Shown here in pieces: positions 1 through 5,350 of a stretch of DNA of 13,370 bases. The notes beneath the pieces were generated by a model. It searched no databases, was not told the origin of the DNA, and saw only the letters and a list, made by a program, of their open reading frames with translations. Each line of letters begins with the position of its first letter. Within the stretch, counting starts at the first letter, position 1. A program made the translations under genes and the position numbers. Origin of the DNA: Nitrospirota bacterium (GTDB taxonomy: Bacteria > Nitrospirota > Thermodesulfovibrionia > Thermodesulfovibrionales > Magnetobacteriaceae); the NCBI GenBank assembly GCA_015233265.1, contig JADFXZ010000041.1, forward strand, positions 1,998 through 15,367, written 5' to 3'.

Positions 1-156
1 CCGCTTGATAGGCCGGACTTTGACGAGGCGCACGAGCGGTATAGCTGGCACCTGAAATATGGATTTTTGACCGAAGAGGACATGATATTCAAAAAGGACT
101 TTGAGAGTTCAGACATGTACGAGATGTTGTTTAAGTATTTCGAAAAACAAGGGTAA
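1..156 (+). CDS. C-terminal fragment of a probable Mu-type transposase (MuA-like)
   Basis: An open frame enters from the left edge and ends at TAA (154-156), leaving 51 visible residues. They are charged and aromatic, with the stretches DRPDFDEAHERYSWHLKYG and LTEEDMIFKKDF. No catalytic DDE residue lies in this part, so the sequence alone does not prove the function. The assignment rests mainly on position: in Mu-like phages the transposase gene lies just upstream of the B ATPase gene, and here a MuB homologue follows about 600 bases later. The start lies outside the window. The Shine-Dalgarno site of the next gene overlaps this stop codon, so the two genes are probably co-transcribed. It could instead be another early protein. 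Confidence 0.5.
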   Translation, partial: PLDRPDFDEAHERYSWHLKYGFLTEEDMIFKKDFESSDMYEMLFKYFEKQG

Positions 157-169
157 AAGGAGGGCTCTA

Positions 170-454
170 ATGACAGAGAAAGAGAGAGAAATCACTGACG
201 AGGAAAAGCTGAAAGCCGACCTTGACAAATACAAACCGTGGCCGGAATTGTTTTTCATCTCAAAAACTCAGAAGGTGAAGCTAACAATTTATTGTAATAA
301 ATGGGATGTTAACAGGATTTGTGCCAATCTTATGGGAGACGATATAAATCCTATCGACGATTCGATCCCTTCTCATCCACTTCATGAGGTGGAGATAGAA
401 TTGCCGTTCGCCGCATTTGCACTTTCAGTAAGGATTCAGGATGTTAAGAAGTAA
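170..454 (+). CDS. small early protein of unknown function (94 aa)
   Basis: I do not recognise this protein. The ATG at 170 is chosen over an in-frame ATG at 101 because an excellent ribosome site, AAAAGGAGGG (155-164), precedes it at normal spacing and the upstream extension would lie inside the preceding gene. The N-terminal 25 residues are very acidic and basic (MTEKEREITDEEKLKADLDK). The rest alternates hydrophobic and charged residues (KVKLTIYC, HEVEIELPFAAFALSVRI), which suggests a small beta-rich domain. No membrane segment or signal peptide is visible. It sits between the transposase tail and the MuB-like gene, and its last 11 bases overlap tail-to-tail with a small gene on the other strand. 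Confidence 0.7.
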   Translation: MTEKEREITDEEKLKADLDKYKPWPELFFISKTQKVKLTIYCNKWDVNRICANLMGDDINPIDDSIPSHPLHEVEIELPFAAFALSVRIQDVKK

Positions 455-632
455 AAGGACAAGCCCATATATCACGTATTGCGCATTCTGGAAAATGTGT
501 ACATTGCCTAAAAGTCTTAGTCTCTATTGGTTGACCATAGTTTTCCGGTCTGGTGCTTATAATGCTTTTGGGTTCAAAGGTTATAGTAACGGATTTGTTG
601 ATAACATCGCACTGTACGGTTTTTGTATTCAT
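444..632 (-). CDS. small Cys-rich protein encoded antisense in the early region (62 aa)
   Basis: The frame reads MNTKTVQCDVINKSVTITFE at its start and has cysteines at residues 8, 44, 50 and 58, which could form a small zinc-binding fold. I do not recognise a named family. The case for a real gene is the upstream signal on this strand: AGGAGG sits 7 bases before the ATG, and an extended -10 element (TGGTATAAT, plus-strand 674-682) lies about 40 bases upstream. It is the only minus-strand gene seen in the early block. It fills most of the gap between two + strand genes and converges on the stop of the 94-aa gene with an 11-base overlap. A constitutively expressed function in the lysogen is possible but is inference. 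Confidence 0.6.
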   Translation of the reverse strand: MNTKTVQCDVINKSVTITFEPKSIISTRPENYGQPIETKTFRQCTHFPECAIRDIWACPFTS

Positions 633-673
633 GGTACCGCCTCCTGTGGTTTAGTTTTTGGCTTCGCAACCAA

Positions 674-702
674 ATTATACCACACGGGGGCGGGAATTTA
701 AG
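674..702 (-). promoter_or_regulatory. extended -10 promoter for the antisense small gene
   Basis: On the minus strand a perfect TATAAT (plus-strand 674-679) is preceded by TGG, giving an extended -10 TGGTATAAT. A -35 region 16 to 17 bases upstream (TTAAAT or CTTAAA) is poor, as is common for extended -10 promoters. The predicted start of transcription leaves a leader of about 35 bases before the ATG at 632. This is a consensus match by eye only. Confidence 0.5.
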
Positions 703-711
703 AAATAACAG

Positions 712-747
712 GATAGAAAAAGGAAAGGGCTGCCTTACCCGCAGCCC
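712..747 (-). terminator. candidate minus-strand intrinsic terminator
   Basis: A perfect 7-bp stem, GGGCTGC (727-733) and GCAGCCC (741-747), has a 7-base loop. On the minus strand it is followed by TTTCCTTTTTC, which resembles a U tract. No U tract follows it on the plus strand. It would stop leftward antisense transcription from the early operon before the small minus-strand gene. It also lies in the leader of the MuB-like gene, 21 bases upstream of its Shine-Dalgarno site, so it may act instead as an RNA structure there. Confidence 0.4.
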
Positions 748-781
748 CGAATGCAAAATCAACACACAAGGAGTATACCAC

Positions 782-1510
782 ATGAGAAAGATATTTGCAA
801 AGACAAAAAACGTAATGGACTTCACCTCGGCAATGTCCCGTCTGCAATCAAGACAAATCGGAATCCCCGGCATGGCGCTTGTCTATGGTGAGCCAGGACT
901 TGGCAAAACGGAGACGATACTCTGGTGGATAGGCCAGAACGACGGCGTATTTATCCGAACTAAGAAGCTGATGACCGGCAGATGGCTGCTTGAGGAGATA
1001 GTGGCGGAGCTTGGTCAGTCTCCCGCTAACCGCATATCGGATTTATACCGGCAGTGTAAAAGTATGCTGTTTGACAAGCCGCGGACTATATTTGTCGATG
1101 AGGTTGATTACCTTGCGCATGACAGCCGCATAATTGAGACGCTGCGTGATATTCATGACGATACCGATATTCCCTTAATCTTTATCGGCATGGGGCAGGC
1201 TCTAAAGAAAATGGAGAAGTATAAGCACTTAAAAGACCGGTTTTCGATGGTTATGGAGTTTCAGCCGCTGTCCAAAGATGACGTCACTGGCATAATCGAG
1301 CAAATGTGCGAGGTCAAAGTGGCGCCGGAGGCCGCGTCGTTTATCCACAAGGATGCAAACCGGTTTCGCGGCCTGATTGTCTGGATATACCGCATGGAGC
1401 ATTTCGCAAAGACAAATCAAAAGAAAGAACTCGATCTGAACGACATTCAGGCGATATTCAAAAAGGGGTCAGCGACCCCCGGCGTAAGGGTCAATCACCG
1501 TGAAAAATAA
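782..1510 (+). CDS. B: MuB-like AAA+ ATPase, transposition target-capture protein
   Basis: MuB-family ATPases bind DNA as ATP-dependent filaments, deliver target DNA to the transposase and stimulate strand transfer. In this 242-residue protein I see Walker A GEPGLGKT (residues 36-43), Walker B TIFVDEVD (102-109), a sensor-1 region PLIFIGMG (131-138), and an Arg-finger candidate in KDRF (R153). The ATG at 782 is set by AAGGAG (768-773) 8 bases upstream; the frame is open further upstream but has no better signal. Mu B is about 312 residues and begins with an HTH domain of roughly 60 residues. Here Walker A starts at residue 36, so that N-terminal DNA-binding domain is absent. The stop overlaps the GTG start of the winged-helix gene by 11 bases, which implies coupling. 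Confidence 0.88.
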   Translation: MRKIFAKTKNVMDFTSAMSRLQSRQIGIPGMALVYGEPGLGKTETILWWIGQNDGVFIRTKKLMTGRWLLEEIVAELGQSPANRISDLYRQCKSMLFDKPRTIFVDEVDYLAHDSRIIETLRDIHDDTDIPLIFIGMGQALKKMEKYKHLKDRFSMVMEFQPLSKDDVTGIIEQMCEVKVAPEAASFIHKDANRFRGLIVWIYRMEHFAKTNQKKELDLNDIQAIFKKGSATPGVRVNHREK

Positions 1511-1937
1511 TCAGAGGAAAAACACAGCCCGCCAGCGCGCATGGCGAATCATGCGGATACGGACGACATTCACAGTGAATGAAGTCTCGATGATGGCCGA
1601 GGCCGGCGTTGGCAATATCAAGCACTGGTTCTATTGTCTTACTCAGGCGGGTTATATCAGAAAGGTAGGGACAAAGAAGCATGATTCAGGACGTGGAAAA
1701 GAAAATGTTTACCGGCTTGTAAAGAATACCGGCGTGGATGCGCCTATTCAAAAAGGCTTAGGATTTCTATATGACCCGAACACAAAGGAATATTGGGCAA
1801 AAGACGAGTCGCTATTGCCAGAGCCAGAAGCGCCTGAAGATACACAAGTTGACGAAATCCCAACAAAAAAACTCAAGGTAAACAGCGTCGAAGAGCTAAA
1901 GAAAAAATGGAAAAGCCACGGAGGCACGAATGCCTGA
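1500..1937 (+). CDS. winged-helix DNA-binding protein coupled to the MuB-like gene
   Basis: The 145-residue protein starts at GTG 1500 inside the end of the MuB-like gene. Residues about 12-75 have the pattern of a winged helix: a basic first helix (RQRAWRIMRI), a helix-turn-helix (FTVNEVSMMAEAGVGNIKHW), a following helix (FYCLTQAGYIRKVG), and a beta-wing ending in ENVYRL. The tail is rich in Pro and Glu (PEPEAPEDTQ) and ends in a basic amphipathic stretch (EELKKKWKSH). The role is not known. Given the coupling and the missing HTH in the MuB-like protein, it may supply DNA binding for transposition or regulate early genes; this is inference. Its end overlaps the next start by 8 bases. Confidence 0.75.
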   Translation: MKNNQRKNTARQRAWRIMRIRTTFTVNEVSMMAEAGVGNIKHWFYCLTQAGYIRKVGTKKHDSGRGKENVYRLVKNTGVDAPIQKGLGFLYDPNTKEYWAKDESLLPEPEAPEDTQVDEIPTKKLKVNSVEELKKKWKSHGGTNA

Positions 1938-2265
1938 GCCGATTTGGCCAATATGGACAGAGATATTACGCCGCGAAGTCGGGGCAAAAGGCTCAAAGTC
2001 TGTGGGGCAAGAGCTGGGATATTCACGCTCAGTCGTTGATCTCGTGTTGAAGGGGACATACGCGGGGAATCTAAGCAACGTTGAGGCCCGCGTGATGAGC
2101 ATATACGGCAATAACGGGCAGGTATCCTGTCCGATAAAGGGCTCGATTGCGCCGTCTAAGTGTATCGAGACGTGGAATCTGGCTAAGACAATCGGCATGA
2201 AGGCGAGCAATCCAGTGACGCTCAGGCAATACAAGGCGTGTGAGAAATGCGCGGTTAGAAATTAG
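1930..2265 (+). CDS. HTH protein with a C-terminal four-cysteine module (111 aa)
   Basis: Residues about 20-42 (SVGQELGYSRSVVDLVLKG) resemble a lambda-repressor-type helix-turn-helix of the kind found in small Mu-like phage regulators. The C-terminal half has four cysteines, C67 and C78 (CPIKGSIAPSKC) and C104 and C107 (CEKC), a plausible zinc site. The ATG at 1930 overlaps the preceding gene by 8 bases, and GGAGGCACGA lies just upstream. It sits in the early operon directly before GemA. It probably binds DNA as a phage regulator, but target and direction of control cannot be read from the sequence. Confidence 0.7.
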   Translation: MPEPIWPIWTEILRREVGAKGSKSVGQELGYSRSVVDLVLKGTYAGNLSNVEARVMSIYGNNGQVSCPIKGSIAPSKCIETWNLAKTIGMKASNPVTLRQYKACEKCAVRN

Positions 2266-2281
2266 TAAAAGGAGGGGAAGA

Positions 2282-2830
2282 ATGGCTATATGTGGCAAGG
2301 TCTGTAAAAAAGGCTCATTCGACGAAACAAAGATAACACCTGGTCAGATTAAGAAGATCAAGACACTACAGCGCCATGTAGGAGTAGATGACGACGTGTA
2401 TGAGCAGCTCGTAAAGGAATACAGCGGCGGCAGGGTTACATCATGCACGGGCATGGATTATTACGAGGCGGGGAAATTGATAGATCACCTTGAGCAGCTG
2501 GCTCAGAAGCTGACAAATAATTGGGAAAAGAGGCATTCACCGTGCAACAAATACGATTGTCTCGCTAAGCGTGACGAAACGATGGCCACGCCGGCGCAGT
2601 TGCGCATGATTGAGGCGATGTGGAGGGAACGCAGCTTTGCAAAGGACATTGACAAGGCAAAGATGCTGAGGTGGTTTATCCAACGCTTTGGCGTATCGGA
2701 CATCCTCTTTTTAACGAAGCTCGACGTCAGGAAGGTGAAACGCGCGCTGGATAATATGCCAATACTAAGCGCTGGAAGTTCCGCAAAGAGGAGGAGGCAA
2801 TATGAACTGCGTGTACAGAAAGGAGCGTGA
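2282..2830 (+). CDS. gemA: GemA-like regulatory protein (DUF1018 / Mu gp16 family)
   Basis: This 182-residue protein matches the DUF1018/GemA pattern. It has an N-terminal segment ITPGQIKKIKTLQRHVGVDDD followed by YEQLVKEYSG and a Ser-Cys turn (TSCTGMDYYEAGKLIDHLE). After a short Cys-containing linker comes a second helical repeat starting MATPAQLRMIEAMWRE and ending with a helix that carries DVRKVKRALDNM. In Mu, GemA/Mor-operon proteins modulate host gene expression and DNA supercoiling in early infection. The ATG at 2282 is preferred over the in-frame ATG at 2240 because AAAAGGAGG (2267-2275) precedes it at ideal spacing and homology begins only after it. The C-terminus is basic (SAKRRRQYELR). 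Confidence 0.85.
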   Translation: MAICGKVCKKGSFDETKITPGQIKKIKTLQRHVGVDDDVYEQLVKEYSGGRVTSCTGMDYYEAGKLIDHLEQLAQKLTNNWEKRHSPCNKYDCLAKRDETMATPAQLRMIEAMWRERSFAKDIDKAKMLRWFIQRFGVSDILFLTKLDVRKVKRALDNMPILSAGSSAKRRRQYELRVQKGA

Positions 2831-2996
2831 CATAGGCACATTTGAGTGTCTTCGGGCAGACAGGTGGAAGCAGAAGTGCAGCGGGTTACAATCAATAAAA
2901 TGTGAGTTAAACAGCCTTTTAAAGGCTTATAAAATAGGCTTTCGGAGGTATCTAAGTGGACACAGTCACAAAGTTCGACCCAATAAAGTCATATGA
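2802..2996 (+). CDS. small Cys-containing protein of unknown function (64 aa)
   Basis: A start with GAGGAGG (2791-2797) begins inside the 3' end of the gemA-like gene, overlapping it by 29 bases. The product has cysteines at residues 3, 16, 26 and 34 and a basic C-terminal half (KIGFRRYLSGHSHKVRPNK). The second half overlaps the next gene by 41 bases, unusually long for neighbours in the same direction, so either the true end differs or translation is coupled. The four cysteines could bind zinc. No family is recognised. Confidence 0.5.
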   Translation: MNCVYRKERDIGTFECLRADRWKQKCSGLQSIKCELNSLLKAYKIGFRRYLSGHSHKVRPNKVI

Positions 2997-3186
2997 GAGT
3001 GAGTTTTTTGATATGTTTGACGAGCTCGTCACCGAGGCTGCCGAGCTATCGGAGAACACTGGCGTAGAGAATAGCCTGAGATGGTACTCGATGATATTAA
3101 AGCTCTTGGCGCTGCTGGCAATGGCAGTAAAAATCGGGAAAAAACATGAGGTAATAGGAGGGATACATGACACTCGGAGAAATTGA
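2956..3186 (+). CDS. small helical early protein of unknown function (76 aa)
   Basis: The start is GTG at 2956, supported by CGGAGG (2943-2948) 7 bases upstream. The product is acidic in its N-terminal half (ESEFFDMFDELVTEAAELSE) and has a hydrophobic helix near residues 44-60 (YSMILKLLALLAMAVKIGKK). That helix could be a membrane segment but is short and may be a packed amphipathic helix. Its last 20 bases overlap the Gam-like gene. I do not recognise the family. It lies where Mu-like phages carry small early genes of unknown role. Confidence 0.6.
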   Translation: MDTVTKFDPIKSYESEFFDMFDELVTEAAELSENTGVENSLRWYSMILKLLALLAMAVKIGKKHEVIGGIHDTRRN

Positions 3187-3697
3187 AAAGCAGACGAAGG
3201 AATATGCCGACGCGTGGAAGCTGTGGAAGGAAAGAATAGAAGCGCTTGAGGCCGAGAAAGAGGCCGCAGTCAGAAAGCATATACACGGCATTAAAAATGC
3301 CTTAAACAAGGTAAAGGAAAAGCGCGGGACACTGAGCGCGGCAATAGAATCCGCACCGGAGCTATTTGAAAGACCGCGCACACTTGTGGTTCATGGAATC
3401 AAGGTAGGGCTGCAGAAATCGAAGGGGACGTTAGAGTGCGATGACAAGAACAAGACAATCTCGTTGATTAAGAAACACCTGTCAGACCAGGTTGAGACGT
3501 TGATTAACATAAAAGAGACTCTGTCTAAAACGGCTATGCTGTCGTTAAGCGCGGCTGAGTTAAAGAAGGTCGGCGCGCAAATAACAGACACAGGCGATAA
3601 GGTAGTTATTAAGTCGACTGATTCAGAAATCGAGAAGCTGCTCAAGGTCTTATTAAAAGAAGACGAGACAATAGAAGAGCAGGCGGAAGCGGCATAG
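3167..3697 (+). CDS. gam: Gam-like host-nuclease inhibitor family protein
   Basis: Mu Gam binds double-stranded DNA ends and protects them from host exonucleases such as RecBCD. This 176-residue protein is close to the usual Gam length. It starts with a long charged helix (residues 1-60) and then has a conserved core: SAAIESAPELFERPRT, VHGIKVGLQKSKG, LIKKHLSDQVETLI, LKKVGAQITDTGDKVVIK. This arrangement is shared by proteins in B3-type Mu-like phages that are usually annotated as Gam family. Identity is by recalled pattern, so function in DNA-end protection is inferred. The ATG at 3167 has AGGAGGG (3156-3162) and overlaps the preceding gene by 20 bases. Confidence 0.7.
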   Translation: MTLGEIEKQTKEYADAWKLWKERIEALEAEKEAAVRKHIHGIKNALNKVKEKRGTLSAAIESAPELFERPRTLVVHGIKVGLQKSKGTLECDDKNKTISLIKKHLSDQVETLINIKETLSKTAMLSLSAAELKKVGAQITDTGDKVVIKSTDSEIEKLLKVLLKEDETIEEQAEAA

Positions 3698-3708
3698 GGA
3701 ATTTAACG

Positions 3709-4008
3709 GTGGACTGGCTCAAAGAAATCGAATATGAAGACCTGCTGTTTGGGGATATGAAACTCATACACGATGCCTGCGGCCTTGCGGTATTGATTTC
3801 GCTCTGGGAGAACATGCCAAGTATGACGCTGTATCTCTCAGAGCGCAGCCTCAATGATATGAAAAAACGCTATATATTGAAAAAGAAAAACGAGCATGGT
3901 TTCAACGTAAAAGAGATTGACTTAATGCTGAAAGTTACGGAGAGTTTTGTTTACTCGGTATTGCGCAGCGATGACATAGACGAAAGGCAGGGTAAATTGT
4001 TTGGATAA
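3709..4008 (+). CDS. Mor-like transcription activator (99 aa)
   Basis: Mu Mor is a homodimeric middle-gene activator with an N-terminal dimerization region and a C-terminal HTH. This protein has the same plan: an N-terminal helix and strand MKLIHDACGLAVLISLWENM with PSMTLYLSE (residues 17-45), a basic linker helix (MKKRYILKKK), and a C-terminal HTH in FNVKEIDLMLKVTESFVYSVL (65-85). The GTG start at 3709 has only a weak ribosome site, so coupling to the Gam-like gene 11 bases upstream is likely. It is shorter than Mu Mor (129 residues). It is the best candidate in the window to activate the late promoters near 12180, which is inference. The next gene repeats its N-terminal domain. Confidence 0.65.
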   Translation: MDWLKEIEYEDLLFGDMKLIHDACGLAVLISLWENMPSMTLYLSERSLNDMKKRYILKKKNEHGFNVKEIDLMLKVTESFVYSVLRSDDIDERQGKLFG

Positions 4009-4462
4009 CGAATACAAAATCGAAACCCTGCCTAACGAGGATCTGCGCATCGTAGCGCAACAATGCGGCATCGAGACGGCTTTAAAGCTGCTCTATAATT
4101 GTCCGGGGATGACAATCCATATCCCGCCTGTTGATTCCAATTGCGCACGTCCAGAAGACTTGATGGGCATGTGGAATGATTACGCGCTCACGGCGGGGCT
4201 GCCCCGTGCTAATAAAATGACCACATCGAGAAGGCGTAATTGCGCGGCGCGTCTCAAAGAGCTGGGCTTGGCGGATTGGCAAAATGTATTCAAGAAAATA
4301 ATCGAGAACCCATATTTGACAGGCAAAGGTAAGGACGGCTGGCAGGCCACATTTGACTGGATTATTAAGAATGACAACAATGCACAAAAGGTGTTAGACG
4401 GGTATTATGACAGGAAAAAAGCCGGACATACAAAGGAGTATTCTTATGACAGATACAGATAA
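4001..4462 (+). CDS. Mor-like N-terminus fused to replisome-organizer-like C-terminal domain (153 aa)
   Basis: The TTG start at 4001 overlaps the Mor-like gene by 8 bases. Residues 15-43 (LRIVAQQCGIETALKLLYNC then PGMTIHIPP) align without gaps to residues 17-45 of the Mor-like protein upstream, with identical C, G, L, N, P, M and T positions. The C-terminal part (57-137) reads WNDYALTAGLPRANKMTTSRR, LADWQNVFKKIIENPYLTGK, GWQATFDWII and KVLDGYYDRK. This is the pattern of the C-terminal domain of phage replication initiators (replication protein O / replisome organizers). A helicase-loader gene begins 17 bases before its stop codon, so the pair probably recruits the host replicative helicase. 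No HTH of the Mor type remains. The fusion is seen in the sequence; the function is inferred. Confidence 0.7.
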   Translation: MDNEYKIETLPNEDLRIVAQQCGIETALKLLYNCPGMTIHIPPVDSNCARPEDLMGMWNDYALTAGLPRANKMTTSRRRNCAARLKELGLADWQNVFKKIIENPYLTGKGKDGWQATFDWIIKNDNNAQKVLDGYYDRKKAGHTKEYSYDRYR

Positions 4463-5129
4463 TAACTGCAAGTACGGGATATGCGACGGCAACGGGTGGG
4501 TGTGGGTTAACCCTGAGACCCGTCTTCCATATCCTAATCCTCAGTATTGCCAATGCCACAAAGATAAGATCAAGCAAAAGCGATTTGAGAAGCTGCTCAA
4601 AGAATCGCAAATCAACGACATGACGCATATGACGTTTGAAAGTTATAAGCCGCAGCACCGGACACAGCAGCTGGCAATTGACCAGCTGCGCGCCGAACAT
4701 AGGGGATATTACCTGTTCGGGCCGTTTGGAGTCGGCAAGACGCATCTCATGGCGGCAACGGTACTGCGGGCAATCGGAAAAGAAAAAGTCTCTGTAATTG
4801 TCACAGTGCCAAAGCTGCTGGACAGCCTCCGGCGCTATGGAGACAAGGACACATTAGCAATAGAGACGCTGGCCTATGAGGCGGATTACCTTGCCCTCGA
4901 TGACATCGGCAAGCACAAGATTACAGACTGGACGGAAGAGCGCCTGTTTATGCTGATAGACGAGCGGTACAAGAAATTCAAATCCCGCAAAATCCACACA
5001 AGCGTATCGTCAAACCTGCCGCCGGAGGAGCTGTCACGCACGATAGATCCCGCGATAGTTGACCGGATTCGTGGGATGTGCGCGGAGGTGTTTGTGGATG
5101 GGAAGTCATATAGGACGGTCAGGCTATGA
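4446..5129 (+). CDS. DnaC/DnaI-type helicase loader ATPase with zinc-binding N-terminus
   Basis: These AAA+ proteins load the replicative helicase onto single-stranded DNA. The 227-residue product has an N-terminal Cys cluster C8, C13, C35, C37 (CKYGIC and CQC), then Walker A GPFGVGKT (92-99), Walker B LALDDIG (149-155), a sensor-1 stretch TSVSSN (185-190) and a candidate Arg finger in VDRIRG. The ATG at 4446 is chosen over 4407 because AAAGGAG (4432-4438) lies 7 bases before it and the Cys cluster follows directly. It overlaps the organizer-like gene by 17 bases. In Mu, replication after transposition relies on host PriA and DnaC; a phage loader here suggests a more self-reliant replisome assembly. 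IstB-like transposition helpers are related, but the Cys cluster and context favour a helicase loader. Confidence 0.85.
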   Translation: MTDTDNNCKYGICDGNGWVWVNPETRLPYPNPQYCQCHKDKIKQKRFEKLLKESQINDMTHMTFESYKPQHRTQQLAIDQLRAEHRGYYLFGPFGVGKTHLMAATVLRAIGKEKVSVIVTVPKLLDSLRRYGDKDTLAIETLAYEADYLALDDIGKHKITDWTEERLFMLIDERYKKFKSRKIHTSVSSNLPPEELSRTIDPAIVDRIRGMCAEVFVDGKSYRTVRL

Positions 5130-5168
5130 TATGTTCAGAATCAGAGCTACAATCCTAAGCCTAATAAA

Positions 5169-5197
5169 AATAATGCTTGACAAATAATGCTATTTGT
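5169..5197. repeat. candidate operator: inverted repeat in promoter spacer, with a 9-bp direct repeat
   Basis: ACAAATA (5180-5186) and TATTTGT (5191-5197) form a perfect 7-bp inverted repeat with a 4-base centre, located between the -35 and -10 elements. In addition AATAATGCT occurs twice, at 5169-5177 and 5183-5191, 14 bases apart. An 18-bp dyad in this place is what a repressor operator would look like. Which protein binds it is unknown, and AT-rich sequence makes chance repeats more likely. Confidence 0.4.
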
Positions 5198-5205
5198 GTT
5201 ATTTT
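5177..5205 (+). promoter_or_regulatory. sigma70-type promoter of the membrane-protein cassette
   Basis: A perfect -35 TTGACA (5177-5182), a 17-base spacer and -10 TATTTT (5200-5205) lie in an AT-rich gap after the helicase-loader gene. Its position suggests the two downstream membrane genes are transcribed independently of the early operon. This is the best -35 match I see in the window. Confidence 0.65.
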
Positions 5206-5230
5206 TAATAAAAAAGCGATGGGAGGCCAT

Positions 5231-5338
5231 ATGAACTCAGGCAAGGTAGTGCGAATAGCATGGAGCTTCAATATAGCTGTATCAATTATTGTTCTTATTA
5301 TGATACTATGGAATTTTGTTAGACCAATGGTCTGGTGA
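5231..5338 (+). CDS. 35-residue single-span membrane protein
   Basis: The short frame begins at ATG 5231 after GGGAGG (5221-5226). It encodes 35 residues: a short basic start (MNSGKVVRIAW), one strongly hydrophobic span (SFNIAVSIIVLIMILWNFV), and a short tail ending at TGA 5336-5338. It lies 26 bases downstream of the cassette promoter and 12 bases upstream of the next membrane gene, so both probably form one transcript. Small proteins of this type can be superinfection-exclusion factors, toxins or partners of the neighbouring membrane protein, but nothing in the sequence decides this. Confidence 0.55.
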   Translation: MNSGKVVRIAWSFNIAVSIIVLIMILWNFVRPMVW

Positions 5339-5350
5339 GGGATTTAAGTA

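Noticed and set aside
441..701. 86-codon plus-strand frame opposite the small Cys-rich gene
   Set aside because: No ribosome site at its start, aromatic and cysteine-rich composition without pattern, and the opposite strand has a clear promoter and Shine-Dalgarno.
574..873. 99-codon minus-strand frame crossing the MuB leader
   Set aside because: Runs into the MuB coding region antisense, overlaps the better-supported minus-strand gene in another frame, and lacks start signals.
1748..2234. Two long minus-strand frames opposite the winged-helix and HTH genes
   Set aside because: Low-complexity Ser/Phe/Leu composition typical of antisense shadows; the plus strand has coupled genes with recognisable folds.
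2503..2895. 130-codon minus-strand frame opposite gemA
   Set aside because: Antisense to a recognised DUF1018 protein and no ribosome site.
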